From assembly GCA_022749295.1 (NCBI GenBank), contig CP062007.1, positions 1,612,001 through 1,676,000 on the forward strand: 64,000 nt of DNA, read 5' to 3'. This document shows, piece by piece, positions 8,505 to 17,191 of this stretch. A model generated the notes under the pieces. The model made no database searches. It was not told the DNA's origin and saw nothing but the letters and a program-made list of their open reading frames with translations. The stretch is from Flavobacteriaceae bacterium GSB9. GTDB taxonomy: Bacteria; Bacteroidota; Bacteroidia; Flavobacteriales; Flavobacteriaceae. A program made the position numbers and the translations under genes. Position 1 is the first letter of the stretch; each line of letters opens with the position of its first letter.

Positions 8505-10928
8505 ATGAAAAACCTATTAATAATCTTAACTGTATTTCTGCTTACAAATTTAGCATTAGCACAAAACGGAACCCTAACTGGAACTGTAAAAGACAACAAT
8601 CAAATACCACTTTTCGGTGTAAGTGTTTCTTTAAAAAACACAACTAAAGGCACACAAACAAACGAGACTGGAGACTTTGAAATCTCTAATTTGGAAAATG
8701 GCGATTACACGCTTTTAATTTCTTATTTAGGCTTTAAAACAAGAGAAATTCAACTTTCAGTTACAAATAACCAAAACATAAAGTTAGAAACAATTACACT
8801 TTATGAAGGAAATGAAATTTTGAGCGAGGTTATCGTTGAAGGAGAACGTCGTAACAAGTTTTCCAGAAAGAAAACGGCTTATGTTTCAAAACTTCCTTTA
8901 AAAGATATCGAAAACACACAAGTTTATACTACAGTTACCAACGAAATTTTAAAATCACAAGTTGCTATAAATTTTGATGATGCATTAAAAAATGCAACAG
9001 GTGTTGAACAACTTTGGACTTCAACTGGTCGAGGTGGCGATGGTGCTGGTTATTTTTCGCTTCGTGGATTTTCAGTTCAACCACAATTGGTTAATGGGCT
9101 TCCAGGTCTGACAAACGGAACCATAAACCCTGCCAACATTGAACGTATTGAAGTATTAAAAGGCCCTTCTGCAACTTTGTTCGGAAATGCAGTAAGTGCT
9201 TATGGTGGACTTATAAACGTGGTCACTAAAAAACCTTATGTTGGAACTGGCGGCGAATTATCTTTCACTTCCGGAACTTACGGCCTAAATCAAATCGTTG
9301 GAGATTATAACACTGCTTTAAGTAAAGACGATAACTTATATTTTAGATTAAACACCGCATATACAACCGAGCAAAGTTTTCAAGATGCTGGATTTAGAAA
9401 GTCATTTTTTATAGCACCATCGTTATCATATAAAGTAAACAACAGACTTTCCTTTTCTTTTTATGGTGAAATTACGCAAGCGGAACAAACAAATCCTACT
9501 TTTTTATTCTTGAATAGAAGCGCACCAACAGTAGCATCAAATCTTGACGAATTGGGTTATAATAATAAGCTATCATTTACGAGTAACGATTTAACCTTAC
9601 AAAACCCAACCCAAAATTATAGAATTGAAATGGATTACAAACTGTCTGACACTTGGCAGTCGCAAACGTTACTTTCCAAAAGTTCGACATCTACAAAAGG
9701 TTATTATTCATACTTATTTGATTACGGTATTTTAGAAGGCAATACGTATTCTCGTTTCATCAACAAACAGAATGCAAATACACAAACAACCGATATTCAA
9801 CAAAACTTTATTGGAGATTTCAAAATTGCTTCACTACGAAACAGAATGGTTGTAGGTATTGATTATTTTAACGAAACACAAACAAACAACAGTACAGGAT
9901 ATGCTTTCTACGGTAATATAACCCCAGATGGTGGTTCAAATGGTGATAATCCTTTTACACCAGATGTGGAAGATGATTTATATCCGCTTTCAACTTCTGG
10001 AGTTGATGCTGCTTTAGTATCACAAGGCGTTAGCAACGTAAAGTCAAAATACCACATATATAGTTTGTACGCATCTGATGTTATCAATTTCACGGATAAG
10101 CTTTCTGCAATGATAGGATTGAGATTAGACCATTTTGACAATGAAGGCAAATTAGCAAATCTTGATGATGACTTTGACCAAACAACTTTTTCACCAAAAT
10201 TTGGCTTATTATATCAACCTATAAAAGACAAGCTTTCTGTGTTTGGCAACTATCAAAATGGATTTACCAATGTAGCTCCTCAATTGGTGGGCAATCCTGA
10301 TGACGGCCCGCAAACGTTACAAACTTTTGACCCAGAACAAGCGAATCAACTCGAATTTGGTATCAAGACAAACCTTTTTAATAATCGCTTAAATGTCACG
10401 ATTAGTTATTATGATATTAAAGTGAAAGACCGTGTAATTACCGATCCTTCATCGCCTTTCAACAAAATTCAAGGTGGCGAAGTGGTAAGCAAAGGTTTTG
10501 AAATTGAAATAAATGCCAATCCAATAACAGGCTTAAATATTAGAGCTGGTTATAGCAATAACGATAGCGAAACAACCAAATCTGATAACACTGAAATCCT
10601 AAATAGAAGACCACTTGAAGCTGGACCAGAAACACTTTACAATTTTTGGGCAAACTATGAATTTCAAGACGGAGCTTTAGACCATTTTGGCATTGGGTTA
10701 GGATTTAACGGAGCAAGTGAGCGTTTTGCGATAAACTACGAATCGACTGGCGAATTTATTTTGCCAAGCTATACCATTGCAAACACTTCCGTTTTTTACC
10801 AAGCAGATAAATACAGAATTGGCTTAAAGTTAAATAACGCTTTTAACAAAGAATATTACAAAGGTTGGACAACCATAAATCCGCAAACACCAAGAGCGTT
10901 ACTGGCAAATATTTCATATCAATTTTAA
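8505..10928 (+). CDS. TonB-dependent siderophore receptor
   Basis: Outer-membrane receptor of 807 aa for energised uptake of an iron-siderophore. A signal peptide (about 1-19) is followed by a CarboxypepD_reg-like domain (about 22-100, LTGTVKDNNQIPLFGVSV). Next come the linker SEVIVEG, a plug domain (about 135-245) with the receptor-typical IERIEVLKGPSATLFG, and a 22-strand barrel to the C-terminal aromatic residue (SYQF). Plug features (SLRGFSVQPQLVNGLPG) are of the ferrichrome/FhuE-like siderophore receptor group. The next gene encodes a PepSY membrane protein, a frequent partner thought to reduce or release the imported iron. The specific siderophore cannot be read from sequence. Confidence 0.9.
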   Translation: MKNLLIILTVFLLTNLALAQNGTLTGTVKDNNQIPLFGVSVSLKNTTKGTQTNETGDFEISNLENGDYTLLISYLGFKTREIQLSVTNNQNIKLETITLYEGNEILSEVIVEGERRNKFSRKKTAYVSKLPLKDIENTQVYTTVTNEILKSQVAINFDDALKNATGVEQLWTSTGRGGDGAGYFSLRGFSVQPQLVNGLPGLTNGTINPANIERIEVLKGPSATLFGNAVSAYGGLINVVTKKPYVGTGGELSFTSGTYGLNQIVGDYNTALSKDDNLYFRLNTAYTTEQSFQDAGFRKSFFIAPSLSYKVNNRLSFSFYGEITQAEQTNPTFLFLNRSAPTVASNLDELGYNNKLSFTSNDLTLQNPTQNYRIEMDYKLSDTWQSQTLLSKSSTSTKGYYSYLFDYGILEGNTYSRFINKQNANTQTTDIQQNFIGDFKIASLRNRMVVGIDYFNETQTNNSTGYAFYGNITPDGGSNGDNPFTPDVEDDLYPLSTSGVDAALVSQGVSNVKSKYHIYSLYASDVINFTDKLSAMIGLRLDHFDNEGKLANLDDDFDQTTFSPKFGLLYQPIKDKLSVFGNYQNGFTNVAPQLVGNPDDGPQTLQTFDPEQANQLEFGIKTNLFNNRLNVTISYYDIKVKDRVITDPSSPFNKIQGGEVVSKGFEIEINANPITGLNIRAGYSNNDSETTKSDNTEILNRRPLEAGPETLYNFWANYEFQDGALDHFGIGLGFNGASERFAINYESTGEFILPSYTIANTSVFYQADKYRIGLKLNNAFNKEYYKGWTTINPQTPRALLANISYQF

Positions 10929-10941
10929 TTAGTCAAGTGAG

Positions 10942-10978
10942 AAAGAGCAGGTGTTTTTAAAAGGACTTGCTCTTTTTT
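10942..10978 (+). terminator. Terminator between TonB receptor and PepSY gene
   Basis: Stem AAAGAGCAGGT / ACTTGCTCTTT (one G-T wobble) ends in a run of six T. It lies only 14 bases before the next ATG, so it may attenuate rather than fully separate the two genes. Confidence 0.7.
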
Positions 10979-10991
10979 AAATTTTTCATCA

Positions 10992-12122
10992 ATGACCTTC
11001 AAAAAAATTATTTTTCAACTTCATAAAATATTAGGCCTTTCCACAGGTTTAGTTGTTTTTATCGTTGCTGTTACTGGTTGCTGTTGGGCTTTTAGAGATG
11101 AGATTGAAAGCCTTTACGGTGACTACAAAAAAGTAGCACCACAAAATTCACCTATTTTAACGCCCACAAGAGCCAAGGAATTAGCAAAAGAGATTTTTCC
11201 AAATAACACAGTTCACGGGACTTTATTCAAAAAAGAGGAAGATGCAATAGAAGTGATATTCTATGATGCTGAGCCAGAATTTTATCAAAGCGTTTTCTTA
11301 AACCCTTATTCTGGCGAAGTTATTCAGGTAGAAAATCATCTTTCAGGATTTTTTGCGTTTATTCTAAAAGGTCATATGCGACTTTGGTTACCAAAAGCAA
11401 TTGGCGAACAAGTAGTTGGTGTTTCCATTCTAATTTTCATAGTGATCATCATTTCGGGATTTATTCTATGGTTGCCTAAAAAACGTAAAAACCTAAAGCA
11501 ACGTTTAAAATTTGATTGGAAAAAATCCACACGTTGGAAACGTAAAAACTTTGATTTACATGCTGTAGTTGGTTTTTACATTTGTTCACTTGCATTAATT
11601 TTGGCTTTTACAGGTTCAATGATGTCTTATAATTGGCTTAAATATGTAGTTTACAAATCTACTGGTGGCGAAAAAGAGGCACGTTTTATTATTCCTGAAA
11701 ATGAAAGTGAAATTAGTGAAAGAGATAGTGAAATTCCAATGGACTATTTAATTACAAAACTTTCAAAAGAAAATCCAAATGCCGAAAGTTTTGAACTGCA
11801 TTACCCAAAAACAGCGGACGAAAGTATTTACGTAGAAGTTTCGAACAGCAAAGGATTGTATTACGATTCCGATTTTAGATTTTTCGACCAAAATACGCTG
11901 GAGGAAATAGATACGCCAAGCATTTACGGAAAATATGAAAATGCGAAAATAGCGGACAAAATCCAACGAATGAATTATGATATACACATTGGAGCAATTG
12001 GCGGAATTGCAGGAAAAATTATTGCATTTTTAGTTAGTTTGCTAACCGCGAGTTTACCTGTAACGGGATTTTTATTGTGGTACGGACGGAATTATAAAAG
12101 AAAAAGTTATCGAAAGGTTTAA
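10992..12122 (+). CDS. PepSY-associated membrane protein (putative siderophore-iron reductase)
   Basis: 376-aa inner-membrane protein of the PepSY_TM family. Four hydrophobic segments are visible (about 13-35, 135-160, 195-220, 345-368) with two extracytoplasmic PepSY-like stretches between them. Conserved features include an early LHKILGLSTGL helix with His, the DLHAVVGF helix start, and a late IHIGAIGG preceding the final helix. The histidines in helices are typical of haem-binding members. Members next to TonB siderophore receptors are proposed to reduce ferric siderophores. Here the receptor gene is 63 bp upstream in the same direction. The reductase role is inferred from context. Confidence 0.8.
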   Translation: MTFKKIIFQLHKILGLSTGLVVFIVAVTGCCWAFRDEIESLYGDYKKVAPQNSPILTPTRAKELAKEIFPNNTVHGTLFKKEEDAIEVIFYDAEPEFYQSVFLNPYSGEVIQVENHLSGFFAFILKGHMRLWLPKAIGEQVVGVSILIFIVIIISGFILWLPKKRKNLKQRLKFDWKKSTRWKRKNFDLHAVVGFYICSLALILAFTGSMMSYNWLKYVVYKSTGGEKEARFIIPENESEISERDSEIPMDYLITKLSKENPNAESFELHYPKTADESIYVEVSNSKGLYYDSDFRFFDQNTLEEIDTPSIYGKYENAKIADKIQRMNYDIHIGAIGGIAGKIIAFLVSLLTASLPVTGFLLWYGRNYKRKSYRKV

Positions 12123-12793
12123 AGTTTAGTACTTAAATTACCATTCCATTCACTTTCACACAAACTCCACATCCAAACAAAACAGTGTCTTAGATTACGT
12201 CGTAAAAGGAACATTTGAGAATAAAACTTTTGAGTAAGTCGGTTGCATATTTATTATGCTCCTGAGCTAGGCATTGCCCGTGTAAGGGTTGAATCCCATT
12301 TTCAGTAAATCCAAAAGCACTTTTCGGTAACAGCCGGAACTTCCAAACGTTCTTCCTTGGCCTTGTAATTATGGGCATCTGGCGTTTAAATAACCGGTTT
12401 CTGATTCCAGAACGAAAAGTAAACGTACAAGCGTTAGGAGAGGTCGTTGTTGCCGGTAAATATTTTAGGTTCAGAATAGTTCGCTTCATGAACAAAACGT
12501 TTACGGAATCGTGTACGTTTTGTAAAAGTAAAAAAATTGAGGACATAAAAAAAGGATTATGAGAACACAACCCTTTGATTTTCAATCTTTAGACTTAGTA
12601 GCGGGAAGCTTTGATTTATTGAACCAAAATAACTTTATCACTGACTTCATCAAAATAATTGATTTTGAAAAATCAACCTCCAGTTAAACCATCGTCTGTG
12701 TAAGTAATAAATGTGGGTGGGGTACATTATTAAATAGATGCAATATCTCTAGTGTTCAATAAGCTATTGATTATAGAAATGCTTACGCTTTTG
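12123..12793. other. Gene-poor, apparently decayed interval
   Basis: About 670 bases with no convincing intact gene. On the plus strand, 12371-12562 is an open frame whose product contains VQALGEVVVAGKYF, which resembles the linker between the CarboxypepD_reg and plug domains of TonB-dependent receptors. The frame stops soon after, and the sequence before it holds stops in all forward frames. A degraded receptor gene is a possible reading, not a firm one. An antisense frame of 131 codons over the same stretch (12190-12585) shows no family features. Confidence 0.35.
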
Positions 12794-13507
12794 TTATTTC
12801 AAATTATCTATTTCCTTTTTAATTTCTATTCTCAAAGTATTATTTAGTGCAAGTGCATAGTTAATTTGATTAATACAATATCTTTTTACATCTATTTGAA
12901 ATTTGACAAGTTGCAAAAGATTGGTCGTAGCCATCCTTTCTTTAACTAGCTTTTCATCAACTATTCTGTTTTCATCCCAATCCAAATTCGATAGTACAAA
13001 AGGTACTATTCTATCATTGGTAAAGGTTTCAGCAAATTCAGAAGAAGCTTCTAAATGGTCATATTGCCTTTCGTAATAGTTTGTCAAATTACCTTTTAGA
13101 CCCTCATTTTTAATTTCCGAGAACAGACCATTTGATTTTAAAGTTGAATAAGCGTTATCACTCTCAAAAAAGTACCAGTAGTGGTCTAGATTATGCAGTA
13201 ATGAATCTAACTTAATGTTGTTATAATTCCTGTTTGAGATTGCCTCCAGATATTGAAGATGTTTATGTTCCATCTCTTCATAAATTTTCAAAGTTTCTTC
13301 ATCTTGCTTCAAGTCATTTATTATTTGGCCAAGAGATTTTCCGAGGCTTATATTTTTCTTTCTTTCCTCATTCCAGTTGTTAACTTGAATTGCCAATAGA
13401 ATTCCAATCATAACTAATATAATTTCACCAATGGCATATTTTAGATATTTGGTGGTCTTGCCCTCATTCAAAAGGGTTTTTCGTATGTTTCTAAAAAATT
13501 TTATCAT
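12794..13507 (-). CDS. DUF6090 family membrane protein
   Basis: 237-aa protein of unknown function. The N-terminus has the family hallmark: a basic amphipathic start (MIKFFRNIRKTLL), then KYLKYAIGEIILVMIGILLAIQ, which contains a single membrane helix, then NNWNEERK. The remainder (about 50-237) is mostly helical, charged and probably periplasmic. Such proteins occur in multiple copies in Flavobacteriaceae genomes and their role is not established. Upstream lies one copy of a ~135 bp repeat that also precedes the neighbouring M2 peptidase gene, so the two may share control. Confidence 0.8.
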   Translation of the reverse strand: MIKFFRNIRKTLLNEGKTTKYLKYAIGEIILVMIGILLAIQVNNWNEERKKNISLGKSLGQIINDLKQDEETLKIYEEMEHKHLQYLEAISNRNYNNIKLDSLLHNLDHYWYFFESDNAYSTLKSNGLFSEIKNEGLKGNLTNYYERQYDHLEASSEFAETFTNDRIVPFVLSNLDWDENRIVDEKLVKERMATTNLLQLVKFQIDVKRYCINQINYALALNNTLRIEIKKEIDNLK

Positions 13508-13548
13508 TGGTTAGTGGTTAGTATTATTGAGGGAAAAACCGTGATTTA

Positions 13549-13614
13549 TTATTTGTATATCTCTTTATTTCCACAATTCAACTCAGGAACAACAATAATA
13601 GTTGTTTTGTTCAT
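13549..13614 (-). CDS. Tiny conserved frame (21 codons) in repeat copy 1, possible leader peptide
   Basis: Within the upstream repeat, an ATG opens a 21-codon frame beginning MNKTTIIVVPELNC and ending 41 bases before the DUF6090 start. The second repeat copy has the matching frame MNKTTIIVVSELNC, with 13 of 14 residues identical and changes at ACT/ACG and TTG/CTG silent. The tails after Cys14 differ completely. No ribosome-binding evidence is usable, because Bacteroidota rely little on Shine-Dalgarno sites. It may be a translated leader or chance within a duplicated DNA element. Confidence 0.3.
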   Translation of the reverse strand: MNKTTIIVVPELNCGNKEIYK

Positions 13615-13710
13615 CACTATGTAATCCTAAAGATAAGCATTAAATTCTAGTGGGTGTTGAGTCTAGAAATCCCCATCGTATAGGGACATCTGTTATAGTA
13701 TTAAATGTAG
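13573..13710 (-). repeat. Direct repeat, copy 1 (upstream of DUF6090 gene)
   Basis: About 135 bases closely matching 15649-15784 in the same orientation, about 2.08 kb away. Shared landmarks include ACAATTCA, the stretch around GTTGTTTTGTTCATC, TTAGTG-like CTAGTGGG and GTTGAGTCTAGAAAT. A short hairpin (TCCC 13670-13673 with GGGA 13683-13686) is present in both copies with a compensating base-pair change. It lies between the M2 peptidase stop and the DUF6090 start. Confidence 0.8.
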
Positions 13711-13725
13711 GGGGTATTACTGTTT

Positions 13726-15534
13726 TTAAATAGTTGTGGGTAAGGTATATACTCTGTTTTTATTTTTCTCTTTGAGATACGTCATCAAGGGAGCAAAATA
13801 ATCCAACATAGGTTTTGCACTCATACCGCTTCCAACACTTTCTTTGAGCAATGTTCGCCAATCATTGTTGGCTCCAGTTTTTAGTATGCCTCTCAAAAAT
13901 TCTCCTACCTCTTTACTTCCATAATAATTAGTAGCATGAGAGTCTTGTTGGAGTATATTCTTGGAAATGTACTCATGAAACTGGAATAACAATATATAGG
14001 ACACCGCATAATCGTAATATTGAGCGGCATCCACAATAATATGGCCTTTAGTGGCGGCATCACAATAGGCTTCACCTCTTTCTGTAGGAGGTAAAATGCC
14101 CTGATATTTTTTAACTAATTCCCACCAAACTTTATTGAATTCGTCTTTCGATAAATTTTCTGAATACAGTTTATTTTCAAATTCGGTCATCACACCCGCT
14201 GACCATGGAATGAGAACAACATAATTTAAAGCTTCTTGTAATAAGTTTTGAGTTGTATCTACTTCAAAATCAGAATCTATTAATCCTTTTTCTTCCAAAA
14301 AAGGTTTTTGCATAGCGGCAAGTCCTAATAAACTTCCAATAGCTTCATCGAAACCTCTGTTCGCTGGTTTTCGTAATATTAGCGGCACATCAGGGTTTGA
14401 AAAGGATTGGTAATAATAAATATGGCCCAGTTCATGATGAACTATTTCATAATATTCAGCTGTTGGTTCAATACTCATTATACAACGTAAGTCATTATCT
14501 AAATCCAAATGCCAAGCAGAAGCAAGGTCGAATTTATTATAAGCTGCATCCGCAGAAAGCGGGTACAAACTTGATTTTTCATAAAAACTATTTGGCAAGG
14601 CATCAAAACCAATACTTATATAAAATCTTTCAGCCTCTTTGACCATCCATTCAGGATTTTTGTCTGCAATAGCAGCATCGATATCTAATCCTTCTACATT
14701 GACCAATGCTGTCCAATCTTGTCCCCATCGATTTGGTAACCAATGTGCTGGTAAATATTCAGGCACACCTTCATTATATTTTTTTGCCAATTCATAACGT
14801 GCCCATGTATGAAGTTCTCGATAAAGTGGCCAGATTTCTTTTACCATTTTTTTCATTTCAGAAAGCATTTCCTCCCTTGTCATTCCATAGTCAGACACTT
14901 GGTAGCTGAAAAAATCATCATAATCTAGAGCCTTTACAGTTCCATTACGTAGGTCCCTTAATTTTTCTAAGCCATCTTTCAAATCTATGCCAACTTCTTT
15001 AGAGACTTCCCAAATGGCTAAACGTTCATTTAAATTATTAGATTCTCTTAGTACTTTATCTATTTCACCTGTAGTTATAGACTTTCCATTTAGTTTAAAA
15101 TCAAAACCAAAAAGAGTTTCAGTTGTAGCATTTTTGGCTGTTATTCTTTGGGATACTAAATCAGAAACAATTTCAGGGCTGTTGGCAGCTTTGTATAAAA
15201 TTACATTCAGTTGGCGGACCTGTTCAATATCTAAAACATCTTTGTTTTTCAGGAATTGTCTGGCTTTATTTATATTTTCATTACTTCCCGTAAAATTGGC
15301 AAGTGCCTCTTCAGCCTTTTGAACCTTATATGCATTTATAGTGTCGCCAGGTACAATATGTGTATTGGCGTCCCACTTTGCAAGCCCTGATTTATAATGA
15401 AGTTTTTTGTAAACAGTATTGTAGTTGTCCAAATAGGATTGTACTTCATTTTTAATGGCTGAACCGTTTTTGTTTTCATGTTTGCAGCTACTGAATAAAA
15501 TTACGAGGGTAATTAATAGAATGATTTTTTTCAT
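13726..15534 (-). CDS. M2 family (ACE-like) zinc dipeptidyl carboxypeptidase, lipoprotein
   Basis: 602-aa predicted zinc metallopeptidase of the angiotensin-converting-enzyme family, which removes C-terminal dipeptides. The N-terminus is a lipoprotein signal (LVILFSSC, Cys17), so it should be anchored in the outer membrane or periplasm. The zinc motif is HHELGH, whose core HELGH corresponds to HEMGH in ACE. It is followed downstream by NRGFDEAIG, carrying the third ligand Glu as in ACE GFHEAIG. Length and all-helical character fit M2. It lies alone, flanked on both sides by copies of a ~135 bp direct repeat, which could have let it move or be lost as a cassette. Natural substrate is unknown. 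Confidence 0.88.
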   Translation of the reverse strand: MKKIILLITLVILFSSCKHENKNGSAIKNEVQSYLDNYNTVYKKLHYKSGLAKWDANTHIVPGDTINAYKVQKAEEALANFTGSNENINKARQFLKNKDVLDIEQVRQLNVILYKAANSPEIVSDLVSQRITAKNATTETLFGFDFKLNGKSITTGEIDKVLRESNNLNERLAIWEVSKEVGIDLKDGLEKLRDLRNGTVKALDYDDFFSYQVSDYGMTREEMLSEMKKMVKEIWPLYRELHTWARYELAKKYNEGVPEYLPAHWLPNRWGQDWTALVNVEGLDIDAAIADKNPEWMVKEAERFYISIGFDALPNSFYEKSSLYPLSADAAYNKFDLASAWHLDLDNDLRCIMSIEPTAEYYEIVHHELGHIYYYQSFSNPDVPLILRKPANRGFDEAIGSLLGLAAMQKPFLEEKGLIDSDFEVDTTQNLLQEALNYVVLIPWSAGVMTEFENKLYSENLSKDEFNKVWWELVKKYQGILPPTERGEAYCDAATKGHIIVDAAQYYDYAVSYILLFQFHEYISKNILQQDSHATNYYGSKEVGEFLRGILKTGANNDWRTLLKESVGSGMSAKPMLDYFAPLMTYLKEKNKNRVYTLPTTI

Positions 15535-15618
15535 TTTGAAATGTTTTAATTGCCATAAGAATAATAGATGATTTTAGATATGTAGCAAAAATTGGGCTAG
15601 ATTTAAGGAATGAAATGA

Positions 15619-15690
15619 TTATCTGATGATAAAATAGGGTCTACTGCTACAATTCAGCTCAGAAACAACAATAATCGTTGTTTTGTTCAT
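15619..15690 (-). CDS. Tiny conserved frame (23 codons) in repeat copy 2, possible leader peptide
   Basis: Counterpart of the frame at 13549-13614. It starts MNKTTIIVVSELNC, then continues with a different tail and stops 84 bases before the M2 peptidase start. The agreement ends after Cys14, where the DNA repeat also fades. This weakens, but does not exclude, selection on the peptide itself. Confidence 0.3.
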   Translation of the reverse strand: MNKTTIIVVSELNCSSRPYFIIR

Positions 15691-15784
15691 CGGTATGTAT
15701 TCCTAAAGATAAGACATTAAATTTTAGTGGGCGTTGAGTCTAGAAATCTTCCATGTATAGGAACATTTGTAATGGTAAGATGTG
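15649..15784 (-). repeat. Direct repeat, copy 2 (upstream of M2 peptidase gene)
   Basis: Second copy of the element at 13573-13710. Its hairpin has arms TTCC (15749-15752) and GGAA (15760-15763), where copy 1 has TCCC and GGGA, so one C-G pair has become T-A with pairing kept. The position, upstream of a gene on the same strand, parallels copy 1 and suggests a regulatory or leader role. Confidence 0.8.
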
Positions 15785-15827
15785 GAACATAATTTATTAG
15801 GTTCTTTATCCTCTAAATGGTTCTAAA

Positions 15828-15864
15828 CAAAAAAAGAAAAGCTCCTTGATTTCTCAAGAAGCTT
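15828..15864 (-). terminator. Terminator after initiator tRNA
   Basis: Stem AAGCTCCTTGA (15839-15849) / TCAAGAAGCTT (15854-15864) with one mismatch and a 4-base loop. Read on the minus strand it runs into a T-rich tract, 5 bases after the tRNA 3' end. Confidence 0.8.
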
Positions 15865-15869
15865 CTGTG

Positions 15870-15942
<73 letters not shown>

Positions 15943-16001
15943 ATATTGGACTGCAAATATACAATCCTTTTTAGTTTCTGCAAGCATAAAAAGATAAAAA
16001 T

Positions 16002-16190
16002 TTACTGTTCTATACTATCTGCTTGAAAATGTTCTAATTCGGCACCAGAAAACCGAAGCGTAACTTGAATGGGATTACAACAAACCTCGCAATCTTCAAT
16101 GTACTTTTGGCCCGAAATAGTGTTGTCCAATAGCATTGAAATGTTTTGCCAACAATGGGGACAAGTAAAATAATGTTCTATCACATGCAT
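16002..16190 (-). CDS. CPXCG-motif cysteine-rich small protein
   Basis: 62-aa protein of the Cys_rich_CPXG family (unknown function). Two metal-binding pairs are visible: CPHC at residues 10-13 and CEVC at 34-37 (a further Cys38 follows), as in zinc-ribbon proteins. It is followed after 59 bases by the initiator tRNA gene on the same strand. A terminator for the preceding LRR gene lies just before its start. Confidence 0.75.
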   Translation of the reverse strand: MHVIEHYFTCPHCWQNISMLLDNTISGQKYIEDCEVCCNPIQVTLRFSGAELEHFQADSIEQ

Positions 16191-16192
16191 AA

Positions 16193-16222
16193 AATTAAAA
16201 AAGCCATCAAACTTGATGGCTT
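16193..16222 (-). terminator. Terminator of the LRR protein gene
   Basis: A perfect 10-bp inverted repeat (AAGCCATCAA 16201-16210, TTGATGGCTT 16213-16222) is followed on the minus strand by TTTTAATTTT. It lies 34 bases past the LRR gene stop. Confidence 0.85.
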
Positions 16223-16256
16223 TAAATGTGTTAATTTTATAAAGAAAGACTTAAAA

Positions 16257-17081
16257 TTATTCTTTTTCAATATCCATAACTGCTGTAGAGTTTTGGAAAT
16301 TCAACATCTTTATTCCTGGCGGATTGTTCCCTGAAACAGTAATATATTCTTCATTTAAGTTATTGTCGCTAACCATTAAAGTATTTAACTTTCTTAAGTT
16401 TATAAATTCCTCAGGTACATTACCAGTAAATTGGTTGGTAGACAACAACAATTCTTCTAAATCTTTTAACTGAGCGATTTCTGAAGGAATCTCCCCATAC
16501 ATCTGATTATCCATCAAACTTAATTTTTGAAGTTTTGAAAGGGCATAAATGTCATTGGGAATTTGGCCCGTTAAAAAATTACTGCCTAATAAAAGTTCTT
16601 TTAAGTTGGTTAATTTCATTAATGAACTTGGTATTTCACCCGTAAACTTATTACTGTAAAGTTTTAACACCTCTAAGTTTGCCAAAGTGCCCAACTCTGC
16701 GGGAATATTACCTTCAAACCTGTTCATAAAAAGTTCTAAAGCCACCAACTCTTGTAAGTTTTTTAATGATGAAGGCAGTGTACCACTTAATTTATTGAAA
16801 CCTAAATTAAGTTTTTGCAAGCTAGTTAAATTTCCGATTACTTCAGGAAGGTTTCCTTCTAGATTGTTAAACTGTAAATTAATTTCAACAACCTTGCCAT
16901 GCTCTATTTTTAAACCGTACCAAGTCTCTACGGAAGCATTTAAATCCCAAGTGGTATTCCAATTAGCCCCGTTCGTGGCATTGTATAATGCTTCTAAAGC
17001 ATTTTTTTCAGACTGGGATATATTTGCAAATGAAAGTGCTGTTGTAAATAAACAAACAACTAAAAGTTTTAAAGTCTTCAT
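16257..17081 (-). CDS. Secreted leucine-rich repeat protein
   Basis: 274-aa protein with a signal peptide (MKTLKLLVVCLFTTALSFA) and an N-terminal LRRNT-like cap (about 20-65, LEALYNATNGANWNTTW). About seven plant-type 24-residue leucine-rich repeats follow (LxxLxxLxLxxNxLxGxIP, for example LKELLLGSNFLTGQIP). This repeat type is common in Bacteroidota surface or periplasmic proteins and suggests protein binding; the partner is unknown. There is no obvious T9SS tail or lipobox. The start at 17081 was preferred over 17129 because it places the signal peptide at the N-terminus. Confidence 0.8.
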   Translation of the reverse strand: MKTLKLLVVCLFTTALSFANISQSEKNALEALYNATNGANWNTTWDLNASVETWYGLKIEHGKVVEINLQFNNLEGNLPEVIGNLTSLQKLNLGFNKLSGTLPSSLKNLQELVALELFMNRFEGNIPAELGTLANLEVLKLYSNKFTGEIPSSLMKLTNLKELLLGSNFLTGQIPNDIYALSKLQKLSLMDNQMYGEIPSEIAQLKDLEELLLSTNQFTGNVPEEFINLRKLNTLMVSDNNLNEEYITVSGNNPPGIKMLNFQNSTAVMDIEKE

Positions 17082-17191
17082 GTCAAAATTAGATTTGGGA
17101 TTAATTCTCTTACGAAAATAACCCAACAACAGACTAAAAACTATTTTATTCGACGAAATACATGTTTTTTTAACATTTAGCTATCGACAAA

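Noticed and set aside
12190-12585. 131-codon minus-strand frame
   Set aside because: No domain, signal or family resemblance, and it is antisense to a stretch showing a receptor-like motif; treated as chance.
14987-15322. 111-codon forward frame inside the M2 peptidase gene
   Set aside because: Antisense shadow of a well-supported enzyme gene.
13573-15784. Insertion-sequence interpretation of the repeat-flanked peptidase gene
   Set aside because: No transposase, no terminal inverted repeats and no target duplication were seen.
16257-17081. Plant-type leucine-rich repeats suggesting eukaryotic transfer
   Set aside because: This LRR type is common in Bacteroidota and the codon usage does not stand out from neighbours by eye.
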